Shown here piece after piece: positions 10,164 to 18,891 of a stretch of DNA of 64,000 nt. The stretch covers positions 1-64,000 of the forward strand of contig NZ_SLTI01000013.1 in the NCBI RefSeq assembly GCF_004347735.1. Direction: 5' to 3'. A program made the position numbers and the translations under genes. Numbering within the stretch: position 1 is the stretch's first letter; each line of letters opens with the position of its first letter. The notes under the pieces were generated by a model, which was given only the letters and a program-made list of their open reading frames with translations, had not been told where the DNA came from and made no database searches. Source of the stretch: Sulfuricurvum sp. IAE1 (GTDB lineage: Bacteria; Campylobacterota; Campylobacteria; Campylobacterales; Sulfurimonadaceae).

Positions 10164-10784
10164 CTAGAACCTCATCTCGAGGTAGATCATGTCGTAATTC
10201 GATCCCCCTTTGCGGACGTTGTTGATGAGCCCGAAAATGCCCGAACGGTGTTTGAGGGCGTACCCCAGATAAATATCCTTGTACGTCTCGCCGCCGAACA
10301 TCCGTCCGATGTCGATATCGATACTGACGTCGAGGTAGTTCAGAAACCGCGACGTCGCACTCCCTTTGTGCAGCGCCTCGTTCTGCTCGACGACGGGTAC
10401 GCGGTAAGCGTAGGAAAACCCTTCCCCCACACCAAGTCGCATCCGGTTGTTCCACCCGTCGAGATTGTAATACGCCTTGAGATAGAGGACCCCTTCCCAG
10501 AAATCTTTCTGATAGCCGTTTTCGTAGAAACGGTAAAGGGCCCCCTTGAGATACAGATCGATCGGTTTTTCCCACAGGTTTTCGGCCAGCAGGTACCCCG
10601 CATCAATCCCCAGGACATGCGTTTTTGCGGTATCGAATTCCCCTTCGCCGCTCAGTATCTCGCCGAAATCGTTTTTATCGGCAATCCCCCATCCCAGCCG
10701 CAGCGAGTAGGGCTCGGAAGCACTGAGGGTAGGGGCGGCCAGCGCGAAGGCCAAAAGAGAGGTCAATGCCGCCTTTACCATCAC
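10164..10784 (-). CDS. Outer-membrane beta-barrel protein, lipid A deacylase-like
   Basis: A 206-residue protein with a signal peptide (cleavage near residue 22, after TLSA), alternating aromatic strands and a C-terminal Phe, as in small outer-membrane barrels. Near the end it has YALKHRSGIFG, which resembles the His-x-Ser site of PagL lipid A 3-O-deacylases. The Glu that completes the PagL triad 12 residues after the Ser is not there (Gly or Ser instead). I therefore call it PagL-like only in fold. It follows the 123-residue gene with a 1-bp gap, which suggests an nrdA-led operon. Confidence 0.55.
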   Translation of the reverse strand: MMVKAALTSLLAFALAAPTLSASEPYSLRLGWGIADKNDFGEILSGEGEFDTAKTHVLGIDAGYLLAENLWEKPIDLYLKGALYRFYENGYQKDFWEGVLYLKAYYNLDGWNNRMRLGVGEGFSYAYRVPVVEQNEALHKGSATSRFLNYLDVSIDIDIGRMFGGETYKDIYLGYALKHRSGIFGLINNVRKGGSNYDMIYLEMRF

Positions 10785-10785
10785 A

Positions 10786-11157
10786 TTACCCGCTGAAAGG
10801 GAGCTCTTCGTAGCCGATTGTTTTGCCGATCACGTAAAGCGGGGCTTCGTTCGCCCGCCCGTCATAGCGCCCGATTGCCAAGGCAGCCGTATCGTGCATT
10901 ATCTCGACCGTGATCCCTTCGGACATATCAAGCGAGCCCAGCACGGCATCACTGAGCAATCTGGCATCGTTCACCCCCTCAACCTGAAACATCACGTCAA
11001 TCCAGTCATAACCGCGCGCTTTATCCTGTACACTCAAACGGATTTGGATGGAAGTAGGGGAGAGGGGAATGATAGAGCGGATCTCGCCCTCACGGGCATT
11101 CTCGATCCGATCCAGAAGGCTGCGAAGCGCGGAAGCGTTCAGGGGCTTTACTGGCAC
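10786..11157 (-). CDS. Conserved hypothetical protein downstream of nrdA
   Basis: A soluble protein of 123 residues that I do not recognise. It has no signal peptide or membrane segment and an alternating alpha/beta pattern. I take GTG 11157 as start because GGAG from the last codons of nrdA lies 8 bases upstream; a GTG at 11166 is also in frame but has the ribosome site directly against it. It overlaps the end of nrdA by 10 bases, so it is co-translated with the reductase, and is followed after 1 bp by the barrel gene. A role in nucleotide metabolism is possible only by position. Confidence 0.6.
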   Translation of the reverse strand: MPVKPLNASALRSLLDRIENAREGEIRSIIPLSPTSIQIRLSVQDKARGYDWIDVMFQVEGVNDARLLSDAVLGSLDMSEGITVEIMHDTAALAIGRYDGRANEAPLYVIGKTIGYEELPFSG

Positions 11158-13514
11158 CCTTCGCACTCCATCGAGCGATCCGCCGTATCCTGTTTTGCTT
11201 CAGGCGACTGGGAACGGAGGTAATAGGTCGATTTAAGACCCAGTTTCCATGCCAGCATGTAGATGTCGTTGAGGTATTTGCCGCTCGCTTTATCGAGGGT
11301 GATAAAGATATTGAGGCTTTGCCCCTGATCGATCCATTTCTGGCGGATCGCGGCGGCTTTGACGAGGATCGTCTGATCGAGATCGTACGCCGGGGTATAG
11401 TATCCCCAGGTATCGGGGTTGAGTTTGGGAGCGACGACGGGAATGAGACCCGAGAGATTCTCCTCGAACCACTTTCGTTTGTAAATCGGCTCGATCGTCT
11501 GCGTCGTTCCGGTGAGAATCGAAATCGACGAGGTCGGCGCGATCGCCATCAGGTAGCCGTTACGCATCCCCTGTTGTTTGATCGTTTCGCGTAGAGAGTC
11601 CCACTCGTAATTGGGGGCAAAGAGCCCTCCGCGGTCGATCAGGTTTTGCACCTCGGCCGAGGCGTGATCCATCGGCAGGATTCCGCGGCTCCATTTGGAA
11701 CCTTCGAACTCGGGATAGGAGCCTTTTTCGACCGCGAGGTCACTGGACGCCTTAATCGCGTTGTAGCTGACCGCTTCCATCACTTCGTCAATCTTGTCGA
11801 AATGTTCCTGGCTTCCCCAGACGATTTTCTGTTCGGCCAGCATTTGCGCTTCGCCCATCACCCCAAGACCGATCGCGCGGCTGCGCATGTTGGTCTTTTT
11901 AACCTTTTCGAGAGGGTAGAAGTTCAGATCGATGACGTTGTCGAGCGCGCGGATCGCGACGGGGACGATACGGTCGATATCCTCTTTGGTATGGACGCGC
12001 GAAAGGTTCACCGAAGCGAGGTTACACACCGCCGTAGCGCCGTCGACTTTCTCCTTTTCGACAATGTAGATCGCTTTTCCGCCCAGTGAATCGAGCGCGG
12101 TGATTTTCTTGGCCGGCTTCGTGATTCCGCTGTCGACTTTGACCATCTCTTCTTCTTCGAACGTAACGAACGTACCGTCTTCGAATTTGAGCTTCACAAG
12201 ATAGTGGTTGGGCTGTGTATTCTGAAAAATCTCGGTGCAAAGGTTCGAGCTGCGGATAATCCCGTAGTGATCGTTCGGATTGGCGCGGTTGGCACTGTCT
12301 TTGAAACACAAAAACGGACTTCCGGTTTCGAAATAGCTCGTGAGGATCTTTTTCCACAGGTCTTTGGCTTTCGTATGCTCTTTGATGACGTCAGGGTCTT
12401 GTTCGAGTTCGAGGTAGCGTTTTTCAAACTCGGCGCCGTGCAGTTCGGTCAGTTCTTTGACGTCGAAAGGATCGAACATCGTCCAGATACCGTCTTCAAC
12501 GACCCGCTTCATGAACATATCGTTGATCCACAGCGCCGGGAAAAGATCATGCGCGCGGCGGCGCTCTTCGCCCGAGTTTTTCTTCACGTCAAGGAAATCC
12601 TTCACGTCCATATGCCACGGTTCGAGATAGACGGCAATCGCCCCTTTGCGGGTACCGAGCTGATCGACGGCGATCGCGATGTCGTTGGTGATTTTGAGGA
12701 AAGGAACCGTACCGCCTGCCGCGTTTTTGTGACCGTCGATAAACGATCCCATCGCGCGCACCTGCGTCCAGTCCCAACCGATCCCGCCGCCGAATTTGGA
12801 GAGGAGGGCCATCTCTTTATAGGCGTCGAAAATCCCTTCGATGTTGTCCGGGCTAGAGCCGATGTAGCACGAGCTGAGCTGGTGGCGCGTCGTTCTCGCA
12901 TTCGAGAGGGTAGGGGTCGCCATCATCACTTCGAATTTGGAGATCATGTCGTAGAATTTTTTCGCCCATCCCTGGCGGTCTTGTTCGTTTTGCGCCAAAA
13001 ACATCGCGACGGCCATAAACATGTGCTGCGGCAGCTCGATCGGATCGCCCTTGCGGTCTTTGATCAGGTAGCGGTCGTAGAGCGTTTTGATCCCGAGATA
13101 GTTGAATTCGAGGTCACGGTCGGGGACGATGTAGTTATCCAGGTCGGCGAGATCGTATTTTTCCTTGAGGCCGAGCAAAATCCGCCCTTCGGCTTCTCCC
13201 CTCTCAAAATAGCTCTCAAGGCTTCCGTAGCCCGTAAAGCCGTTGACGCGATGGTACAGATCATAAAGGAATAAACGTGCGGCGACAAACGTCCAGTTGG
13301 GAGTATCGATGTCGATCTTGTCAACTGCCGTTTTAATCAGGGTCTGCTGGATCTCGTTGCTCGTAATCCCGTCGCGAAACTGGATCTGTGCATCCACTTC
13401 CAGTTCGCTCTGCGAAACATTGGTCAGCCCTTTGACGGCCGCCGAGGTATATTTTTGAATTTTGGTAATATCGAGCGGCTCGCGACGGCCGTTGCGTTTG
13501 ATAATGGTTAGCAC
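11148..13514 (-). CDS. nrdA: Ribonucleoside-diphosphate reductase class Ia, alpha subunit
   Basis: The catalytic subunit reduces ribonucleoside diphosphates. The 788-residue protein starts with an ATP-cone (about residues 1-95), which gives dATP feedback. The core follows, with the redox Cys in LSSCYIGS, the NLCTEIF active-site loop and the NLASVNLS block. The shuttle thiol pair is C784/C787 at the very end. The start is GTG at 13514 after AAAGGGAATTAAC. nrdB lies upstream of this cluster on the other strand, so the two subunits are not co-transcribed. Two small genes follow in the same direction. Confidence 0.96.
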   Translation of the reverse strand: MLTIIKRNGRREPLDITKIQKYTSAAVKGLTNVSQSELEVDAQIQFRDGITSNEIQQTLIKTAVDKIDIDTPNWTFVAARLFLYDLYHRVNGFTGYGSLESYFERGEAEGRILLGLKEKYDLADLDNYIVPDRDLEFNYLGIKTLYDRYLIKDRKGDPIELPQHMFMAVAMFLAQNEQDRQGWAKKFYDMISKFEVMMATPTLSNARTTRHQLSSCYIGSSPDNIEGIFDAYKEMALLSKFGGGIGWDWTQVRAMGSFIDGHKNAAGGTVPFLKITNDIAIAVDQLGTRKGAIAVYLEPWHMDVKDFLDVKKNSGEERRRAHDLFPALWINDMFMKRVVEDGIWTMFDPFDVKELTELHGAEFEKRYLELEQDPDVIKEHTKAKDLWKKILTSYFETGSPFLCFKDSANRANPNDHYGIIRSSNLCTEIFQNTQPNHYLVKLKFEDGTFVTFEEEEMVKVDSGITKPAKKITALDSLGGKAIYIVEKEKVDGATAVCNLASVNLSRVHTKEDIDRIVPVAIRALDNVIDLNFYPLEKVKKTNMRSRAIGLGVMGEAQMLAEQKIVWGSQEHFDKIDEVMEAVSYNAIKASSDLAVEKGSYPEFEGSKWSRGILPMDHASAEVQNLIDRGGLFAPNYEWDSLRETIKQQGMRNGYLMAIAPTSSISILTGTTQTIEPIYKRKWFEENLSGLIPVVAPKLNPDTWGYYTPAYDLDQTILVKAAAIRQKWIDQGQSLNIFITLDKASGKYLNDIYMLAWKLGLKSTYYLRSQSPEAKQDTADRSMECEGCQ

Positions 13515-13707
13515 GTTAATTCCCTTTACACTTAATATCTTCGAATTTCAGCAAAAGCTCTATTTTAGTGTTGAAGAGCTTAGCCAATAATGATAGTTCG
13601 AAAATACGTTTCATTCATGAAACCTTTGAAGTTAATTATTGAATCTGTACACTTGTAAAAATTCAATACAACAGTCTATCACTATAAATATAAAATATTT
13701 CTATCTA

Positions 13708-15036
13708 TTACTTGAACACCCGCGCGAAAATTTTATCAACATTTTTGGTGTAGTAGCCATAGTCGAAACAATCGCGGATCGCCTCTTCACTCAAACTCTG
13801 GCGCAGCTCTTCGTCTTCAAGCAGATACTGCAGATAGAGGCTCTCCCCTTTCTCATTGATCGCACTTTTGCCCTGCTGCAACCCTTCCCACACTTTCATC
13901 GCGTTGCGCTGGACGATCCGGTAAGCGTCCTCACGGCTCACACCTTTGAGCGGAAGCTCCAGCAGTACCCGCTGAGAGAACACAAGCCCACCGGTAAGAT
14001 TCAGATTTTTCATCATGTTCTCCGGATAAACGACAAGGTTTGCGATTACACTGTTAAAACGGTGCAGCATGAAATCAGAAGTGATAAACGCATCGGGGAG
14101 CCAGAAACGTTCCGTAGAACTGTGCGAGATGTCACGCTCATGCCACAACGCGACGTTTTCCATCGCAGGGATCGCATACGCACGAATCATCCGTGCAAGT
14201 CCCGTGATATTCTCCGTCAGGATCGGATTACGCTTATGCGGCATCGCCGAGGAACCTTTCTGCCCTTTGGAGAAAAATTCCTCGCACTCGTACACTTCGG
14301 TCCGCTGCCAGTGGCGTACCTGGACGGCGAATTTTTCGATCGAGCTGGCGACGAGGGCGAGTGAAGTCGCCAGACGTGCATAGCGGTCGCGCTGGATTAC
14401 CTGGTTGGATGCGGGAGCGGGTTTGAGTCCCAGCTCCTCGCACGCATACTCTTCGAGTTCGAGCGGAGCGTGGGCGAAATTCCCCATCGCGCCTGATACC
14501 TGACCGACCGAAATCACTTCCATCGTCTCTTCGAGATTTTTGAGATGGCGGGCCATCTCGTCGTACCAGACGGCCAGTACCAGACCGAATGTAATCGGCT
14601 CGCCGTGAATCCCGTGGCTGCGTCCGACCATCAACGTCATTTTGTGTTCCATTGCCCGTTTCTTGATCGATTCCATCACCATTTTAACGTCTTCGATAAT
14701 CAGGGCGAGCGAATCTTTCATCTGCAGGGCAACTGCGGTATCGACCGTGTCCGAAGAGGTCATCCCGTAGTGGAACCAGCGGCTCTCTTCTCCCAGAGTT
14801 TCGGAAACTGATGTCGTGAACGCAATCAGGTCGTGTTTGGTCACTGCCTCGATCTCATCAATCCGCTCAACGCTGAATCCCGCATTTTTGACAATCTTTT
14901 GGGCATCTTCATCGGGGATCAGTCCCAAACGGTTCCATGCTTTGACTACCGCTTTTTCGACGTCGAGCCACGCCTGATATTTGGCCTGCATCGTCCATTT
15001 GTTTTTCATCTCTTCACGGGCGTAACGTTCTACCAT
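13708..15036 (-). CDS. purB: Adenylosuccinate lyase
   Basis: Cleaves adenylosuccinate to AMP and SAICAR to AICAR in purine synthesis. The 442-residue protein carries the fumarase/aspartase-superfamily signature SSAMPHKRNP in the C-terminal half and the GRSHGIHGEP loop with the catalytic His in the middle. Length and order of motifs are normal. The 193 bp between it and the nrdA start are AT-rich and hold no gene that I can support; they should contain the nrdA promoter. Confidence 0.95.
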   Translation of the reverse strand: MVERYAREEMKNKWTMQAKYQAWLDVEKAVVKAWNRLGLIPDEDAQKIVKNAGFSVERIDEIEAVTKHDLIAFTTSVSETLGEESRWFHYGMTSSDTVDTAVALQMKDSLALIIEDVKMVMESIKKRAMEHKMTLMVGRSHGIHGEPITFGLVLAVWYDEMARHLKNLEETMEVISVGQVSGAMGNFAHAPLELEEYACEELGLKPAPASNQVIQRDRYARLATSLALVASSIEKFAVQVRHWQRTEVYECEEFFSKGQKGSSAMPHKRNPILTENITGLARMIRAYAIPAMENVALWHERDISHSSTERFWLPDAFITSDFMLHRFNSVIANLVVYPENMMKNLNLTGGLVFSQRVLLELPLKGVSREDAYRIVQRNAMKVWEGLQQGKSAINEKGESLYLQYLLEDEELRQSLSEEAIRDCFDYGYYTKNVDKIFARVFK

Positions 15037-15127
15037 GACTCTTCCTTATATGTTAAAATGCGCAGATCAAAACGGCGCTAAATAATATTTTTAGTCTATC
15101 CAACCCTCCCTTATAAAGGAATATATT

Positions 15128-16051
15128 TTGCCTTTCGTCGTTAAAAAGCTCCACGCTCCCACAAAACAAAAAGCGTTTCTCTTCCTGATGAAAGAGTTGG
15201 GCTATACCCAAAAAGAGGCGCAGCGTCTGATTGCAAAAGGAAGAGTGTTTGTCGAAGGCAATGTGATGGATAATCAAGCAGGGTTTGTGGAAGGGGATTT
15301 CGAGTTCGTCTGTTTTGAGCCGTTATCCAAAGGACTCACCCCGACGTTTGTCGCTAACGATTTCGCTATTTACGACAAACCAAGCGGCCTCATCGTCCAT
15401 CCCCAGAACCGTTACACGCCCTACTCGCTCAACGACGAGATCAAGCACCGTTTCGGGCAGGATGCTAACATCACCCATCGGATCGACCAGGAGACGAGCG
15501 GTCTTGTTTTGGCCGCCCGTAACAAAACTAGTGAACGCGTTTTAAAGATGATGTTCGAAGAGCGAGAGATAACGAAACACTACCTGGCGTTAGTCAGAGG
15601 TAAGCTGGACCATCCCATTGACATACGAGAGCCGTTGCTGCGTCGTGAAGACCAAAGCAGTATCGTACGTATGATCGTCCGCGTTCATCCCGAAGGCAAA
15701 CCCTCGCGCACGTTCATCACTCCACTGGAATATTTTCCCGACATCGACGCGACTCTTGTCGAAGCCTCACCACTCACCGGACGTCAGCACCAGATACGGG
15801 TCCATTTGTTTCACGTGAAACATCCGATCATCGGCGATCCGATTTACGGGCAGAATGAAACCGATGCGGTACGATTTCTGGATAAGGAGATGGGCGAGGA
15901 AGAGCGGTTTAAAAACACCGGGGCAACCCGGCTGCTATTGCATGCGTATTCGCTCGAATTCGAATACGGTTCCAACCCGTACCGCATCGTTTCGCGCGAA
16001 GATTTCGTCAGAGAATGTTTCGAAGCGATGAAACTTACTCCCCCCCTCTGA
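15128..16051 (+). CDS. RluA-family pseudouridine synthase
   Basis: Converts specific uridines in rRNA or tRNA to pseudouridine. The 307-residue protein has an S4-like RNA-binding start (about residues 15-60, with QKEAQRLIAKGRVFVEG) and the catalytic core with the Asp120 nucleophile in HRIDQETSG. The substrate-binding LTGRQHQIRVHL block lies around residue 220. The start is TTG at 15128 with AAAGGA 7 bases upstream. Its end converges with and overlaps the acyltransferase gene by 17 bases. Which uridine is modified cannot be told. Confidence 0.9.
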   Translation: MPFVVKKLHAPTKQKAFLFLMKELGYTQKEAQRLIAKGRVFVEGNVMDNQAGFVEGDFEFVCFEPLSKGLTPTFVANDFAIYDKPSGLIVHPQNRYTPYSLNDEIKHRFGQDANITHRIDQETSGLVLAARNKTSERVLKMMFEEREITKHYLALVRGKLDHPIDIREPLLRREDQSSIVRMIVRVHPEGKPSRTFITPLEYFPDIDATLVEASPLTGRQHQIRVHLFHVKHPIIGDPIYGQNETDAVRFLDKEMGEEERFKNTGATRLLLHAYSLEFEYGSNPYRIVSREDFVRECFEAMKLTPPL

Positions 16052-17759
16052 TGTAACGCTGACGCTTTGCCTCTTTGATCTTTGAAACATCGACGAGGAT
16101 ATACCCGTCGATGCAGTTGTTGAAATCGGTATCGATCCCGAAATCCATAAATTCCACACCCCCTTCCTCGCACAATTCGCTGTATTGTTTGTAAAGGGTC
16201 GGAACCGACACATCGAACGACTTGAGATAATCCTTGAGCCGTTTGAAATCTTCCGCATAATCGTTACCGACGAAGAAATCGGCAAACTCCTGACGGACAT
16301 AATCCGAGAGGCGGTAAGGGGAACGGGCCCGGACGCGATTATGAAACGAACCGAAATAGAGGGTGTAAAAATAAACGAGAGCTTCCTGGGCATGTTTGGG
16401 AAAACTCCCCGAAATGCTCACCGGTCCGTACATGTATTTGATCTGCGGGTTGTGACTCAGATACGCTCCTATCCCTTGCCAAAGATAATCGAGTGCACGG
16501 CTGCCCCAGTATTTGGGCTGGACAAAGCTGCGTCCCAGTTCGATGGCGTCGTCGAGGATCGGATCCATAGCATCGTCTATCTCACACAGTTCGTTCATGT
16601 ACAATCCCTCTTTCCCGAGCCATGAAAGGATCCAGCCGCATTCACCGATCCGATAGGCACCTGCAATCTCAAGTGCCTCGTCATCCCACAAGACAAGATG
16701 ATGGTAATAGCGGTCAAACTCATCCACATCACGCGCTTTTCCGCTCCCTTCGCCCACTTTTCGGAATGAGTATTCGCGAAGCCGCCCGATTTCGTTGATG
16801 ATATTGGGAGCATTTTCCTGCTCGATCAGAACAATCTGTTTTCCGTCGCTGGTCATCCCCAGCAGCTCCCCGCATCGGAGTTCGCTGCGAATCTCCTGCC
16901 GCGATACGGGATGGGCAATCGACGACTCGGTCGGGTAGATCCCTTTTTTCCCTTTTGAAAGACGCAGGAGATGTTTACGGAACAAACGGGCATGCCGTTT
17001 CTCGCTGACGTGCAAGTCGTTCAATGCCTTATGGCTGACGACTTCCCCGATCACAAATTCAAAAACGCGGTTTCGCGCCGCAAACATTTCATGGCTCAAC
17101 AGCAATGCGCCCAACGGTTTGTAGATCCACGATGCGGCATAAAACAGCGGAGTATTTCGGGCCTTGATAAAAACGGGGAGAATCGGTGCGGCATTACGTT
17201 TGGAAAATTTAACAAATCCACCTTTCCATTCCTTCTCTTTGATACCGAACAAACCGGCGCGCGACACTTCGCCCGAAGGGAAAAAAATTACCGCTTCCTC
17301 AGCCTGAAGCGCCTGATCGATCTGGCGAAGCGCATATTTCGAAAGTTTATCGTTGATGTTGTCCACCCCGATCAAGAACTCCTTGAGCTGCGGAATCGCT
17401 CCCAGCATTTTATTGGCGACAATTTTGACTTTTTTATCCTGCCGAACCGAGCATACCATTTGGATCAGGCACAACGCGTCCAATGCTCCCAGAGGGTGAT
17501 TGGCGACAATCACCACTTTTCCCATTGAAGGGATATTTTCGATTTGCCGATGGACCGTTTTGTACGAAACGTTCAAATGTTCCAAAACCGCCCCGATAAA
17601 CTCGATCCCTTTTTTATCGTCGTGTTTGACCATAAACCGGTTGATCGATTTTTCATGCAGGAGCAAACGTAAAACTCCGATCAAACTTTTGGTGACGATT
17701 CCAGGATTTTCAAACAAACGCGGGTGCGTTTTTCGTAACATCATTTCTGCATTGACCAT
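16035..17759 (-). CDS. PlsC-type acyltransferase fused to GNAT-like acyltransferase (OlsF-like)
   Basis: A 574-residue two-domain protein. The N-terminal half (about 60-270) is a lysophospholipid acyltransferase with NHPLGALD (H88, D94) and a later FPSGEVS motif. The C-terminal half (about 310-520) resembles the OlsB/GNAT family that links a 3-hydroxy fatty acid to ornithine, followed by a tail of about 50 residues. This is the domain order of bifunctional ornithine-lipid synthases of the OlsF type. An alternative is an uncharacterised hemolysin-like acyltransferase. The start at 17759 has AGAGGGA upstream. Ornithine lipid replaces phospholipid under phosphate limitation in many bacteria, which fits the phosphate locus nearby, but that link is inference. 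Confidence 0.7.
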   Translation of the reverse strand: MVNAEMMLRKTHPRLFENPGIVTKSLIGVLRLLLHEKSINRFMVKHDDKKGIEFIGAVLEHLNVSYKTVHRQIENIPSMGKVVIVANHPLGALDALCLIQMVCSVRQDKKVKIVANKMLGAIPQLKEFLIGVDNINDKLSKYALRQIDQALQAEEAVIFFPSGEVSRAGLFGIKEKEWKGGFVKFSKRNAAPILPVFIKARNTPLFYAASWIYKPLGALLLSHEMFAARNRVFEFVIGEVVSHKALNDLHVSEKRHARLFRKHLLRLSKGKKGIYPTESSIAHPVSRQEIRSELRCGELLGMTSDGKQIVLIEQENAPNIINEIGRLREYSFRKVGEGSGKARDVDEFDRYYHHLVLWDDEALEIAGAYRIGECGWILSWLGKEGLYMNELCEIDDAMDPILDDAIELGRSFVQPKYWGSRALDYLWQGIGAYLSHNPQIKYMYGPVSISGSFPKHAQEALVYFYTLYFGSFHNRVRARSPYRLSDYVRQEFADFFVGNDYAEDFKRLKDYLKSFDVSVPTLYKQYSELCEEGGVEFMDFGIDTDFNNCIDGYILVDVSKIKEAKRQRYIRGGE

Positions 17760-18293
17760 GTAATCCCTCTATAATATGGTAGATTGGTACAATGCTAGAT
17801 AGTGTTAATTTCAGATTGATTACGTTTTGATTACGCGACTGTTACACCCATTTTGTCTACATCCGAAAGATGTGATGTGAATAACTTTTACTAACAGCAC
17901 CTTAATAATTTTTGAAAATAGGAAAATTTCTTGCAAAGCCCTGAAATAGGCACTTTCAGGCATTTAAAAGGTTATCGGTTTCAGATCTTTTTCAGATAAA
18001 TTTTTTCTGAAACGAAAGAGTTTTTATGTCGTTTTCGGGAAGAAAATGCGAAGAGTTATTCACAAGAATGTCACAGTGTGAATATTACACATTTTGAAAA
18101 ATTTTAGCAGTTTTGAAAAGTTTTCAGAATTGTCTCAGGTGCCTAACAGGGAAAAACACACTAACCGTTGCTTAATCAATTTGTGATACGTTCCAAACTT
18201 TGAAAATTCATTAACGATCTCTAAGACTCTTTGGATACACTTCTGAATCGGCGGCCTTCCTGGTGTGTCGGTCGCCTCTTATAAAGAATATCC
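17760..18293. other. Non-coding AT-rich region left of ruvC, candidate outer part of oriC
   Basis: These 534 bp hold no plausible gene. They contain DnaA-box-like sequences: a perfect TTATTCACA at 18056-18064 (+), the same 9-mer at 17876-17884 (-) and ATATTCACA at 18077-18085 (-). The hexamer TTTCAG occurs seven times on the two strands between 17809 and 18127. Long A/T runs at about 17930-18060 could serve as an unwinding element. In several Campylobacterota oriC is split around dnaA, and I read this as a possible outlying part. The left end also contains the promoter of the acyltransferase gene. Confidence 0.5.
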
Positions 18294-18782
18294 TCACTTC
18301 TGCTTGTTTTTTTCGAGTTTGACCCGCTGCGCGTGGGTAATCGCTACGGCCATTGCGTCGGTAATGTCAAGCGGCTTGATCTCTTTCGTAATTCCCAAAA
18401 TCTGTTTTACCATAAATGCCACCTGTTCTTTGGCCGCTTTGGCTTTTCCCGTCAGCGATTTTTTGACCTGTAGCGGCGTATATTCGGCAAACATCCCGTA
18501 TTCTTGCAAAAGTTTGAGCGATATCGCGCCGCGAAACTGGGCCAGTTTCAGAACACTCTTGGGGTTGTGGGCATAAAAAATATCTTCCATCGCCACCTCG
18601 TCGATCGTGTGTGAAGCGAAAATCTGCTCTATCGCCTCGCACACCTGGGGTATCTGGTACTGCAGCGCTTCGCTTTTCATTTTAATCAGTCCCGCTTCGA
18701 TCAGGCGTATTTTCTGCCCTTCGATTCTCACAATGGCGTATCCGCAGTTGCGTGTACCCGGATCGATTCCCAAAATCGTCAT
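18294..18782 (-). CDS. ruvC: Crossover junction endodeoxyribonuclease RuvC
   Basis: Resolves Holliday junctions together with RuvAB. The 162-residue protein starts with the [14 protein letters not shown] strand (first catalytic Asp), has Glu in VAMEDIF and ends with the [13 protein letters not shown] helix that supplies the last acidic residue. I chose ATG 18782 over the GTG five codons earlier because CGGAG lies 6 bases upstream of the ATG. The gene points away from dnaA; the 109 bp between the two starts carry DnaA boxes that probably affect both promoters. Confidence 0.93.
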   Translation of the reverse strand: MTILGIDPGTRNCGYAIVRIEGQKIRLIEAGLIKMKSEALQYQIPQVCEAIEQIFASHTIDEVAMEDIFYAHNPKSVLKLAQFRGAISLKLLQEYGMFAEYTPLQVKKSLTGKAKAAKEQVAFMVKQILGITKEIKPLDITDAMAVAITHAQRVKLEKNKQK

Positions 18783-18800
18783 ATTTTCTCCGTTCACAGG

Positions 18801-18877
18801 GGTGAATAAAAGATATTCACCCTTTCATTGAGCCTAATTATAGGGAAAAAAAGATATTATTCACATCTCTATTCACA
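18801..18877. promoter_or_regulatory. DnaA-box cluster between ruvC and dnaA
   Basis: At least four boxes with the TTCAC core are present: TTATTCACC (18801-18809, minus), ATATTCACC (18813-18821), TTATTCACA (18857-18865) and CTATTCACA (18869-18877). The last two are direct repeats 12 bp apart, immediately before the dnaA start. The position fits autoregulation of dnaA and the inner half of oriC. Confidence 0.7.
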
Positions 18878-18891
18878 TCTCGGGGAAAACG

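Noticed and set aside
17840-17846. TGTTACA resembling an HP1021-type box in the origin region
   Set aside because: A single copy, easily expected by chance, and similar to the GTTAC repeats of the phosphate boxes.
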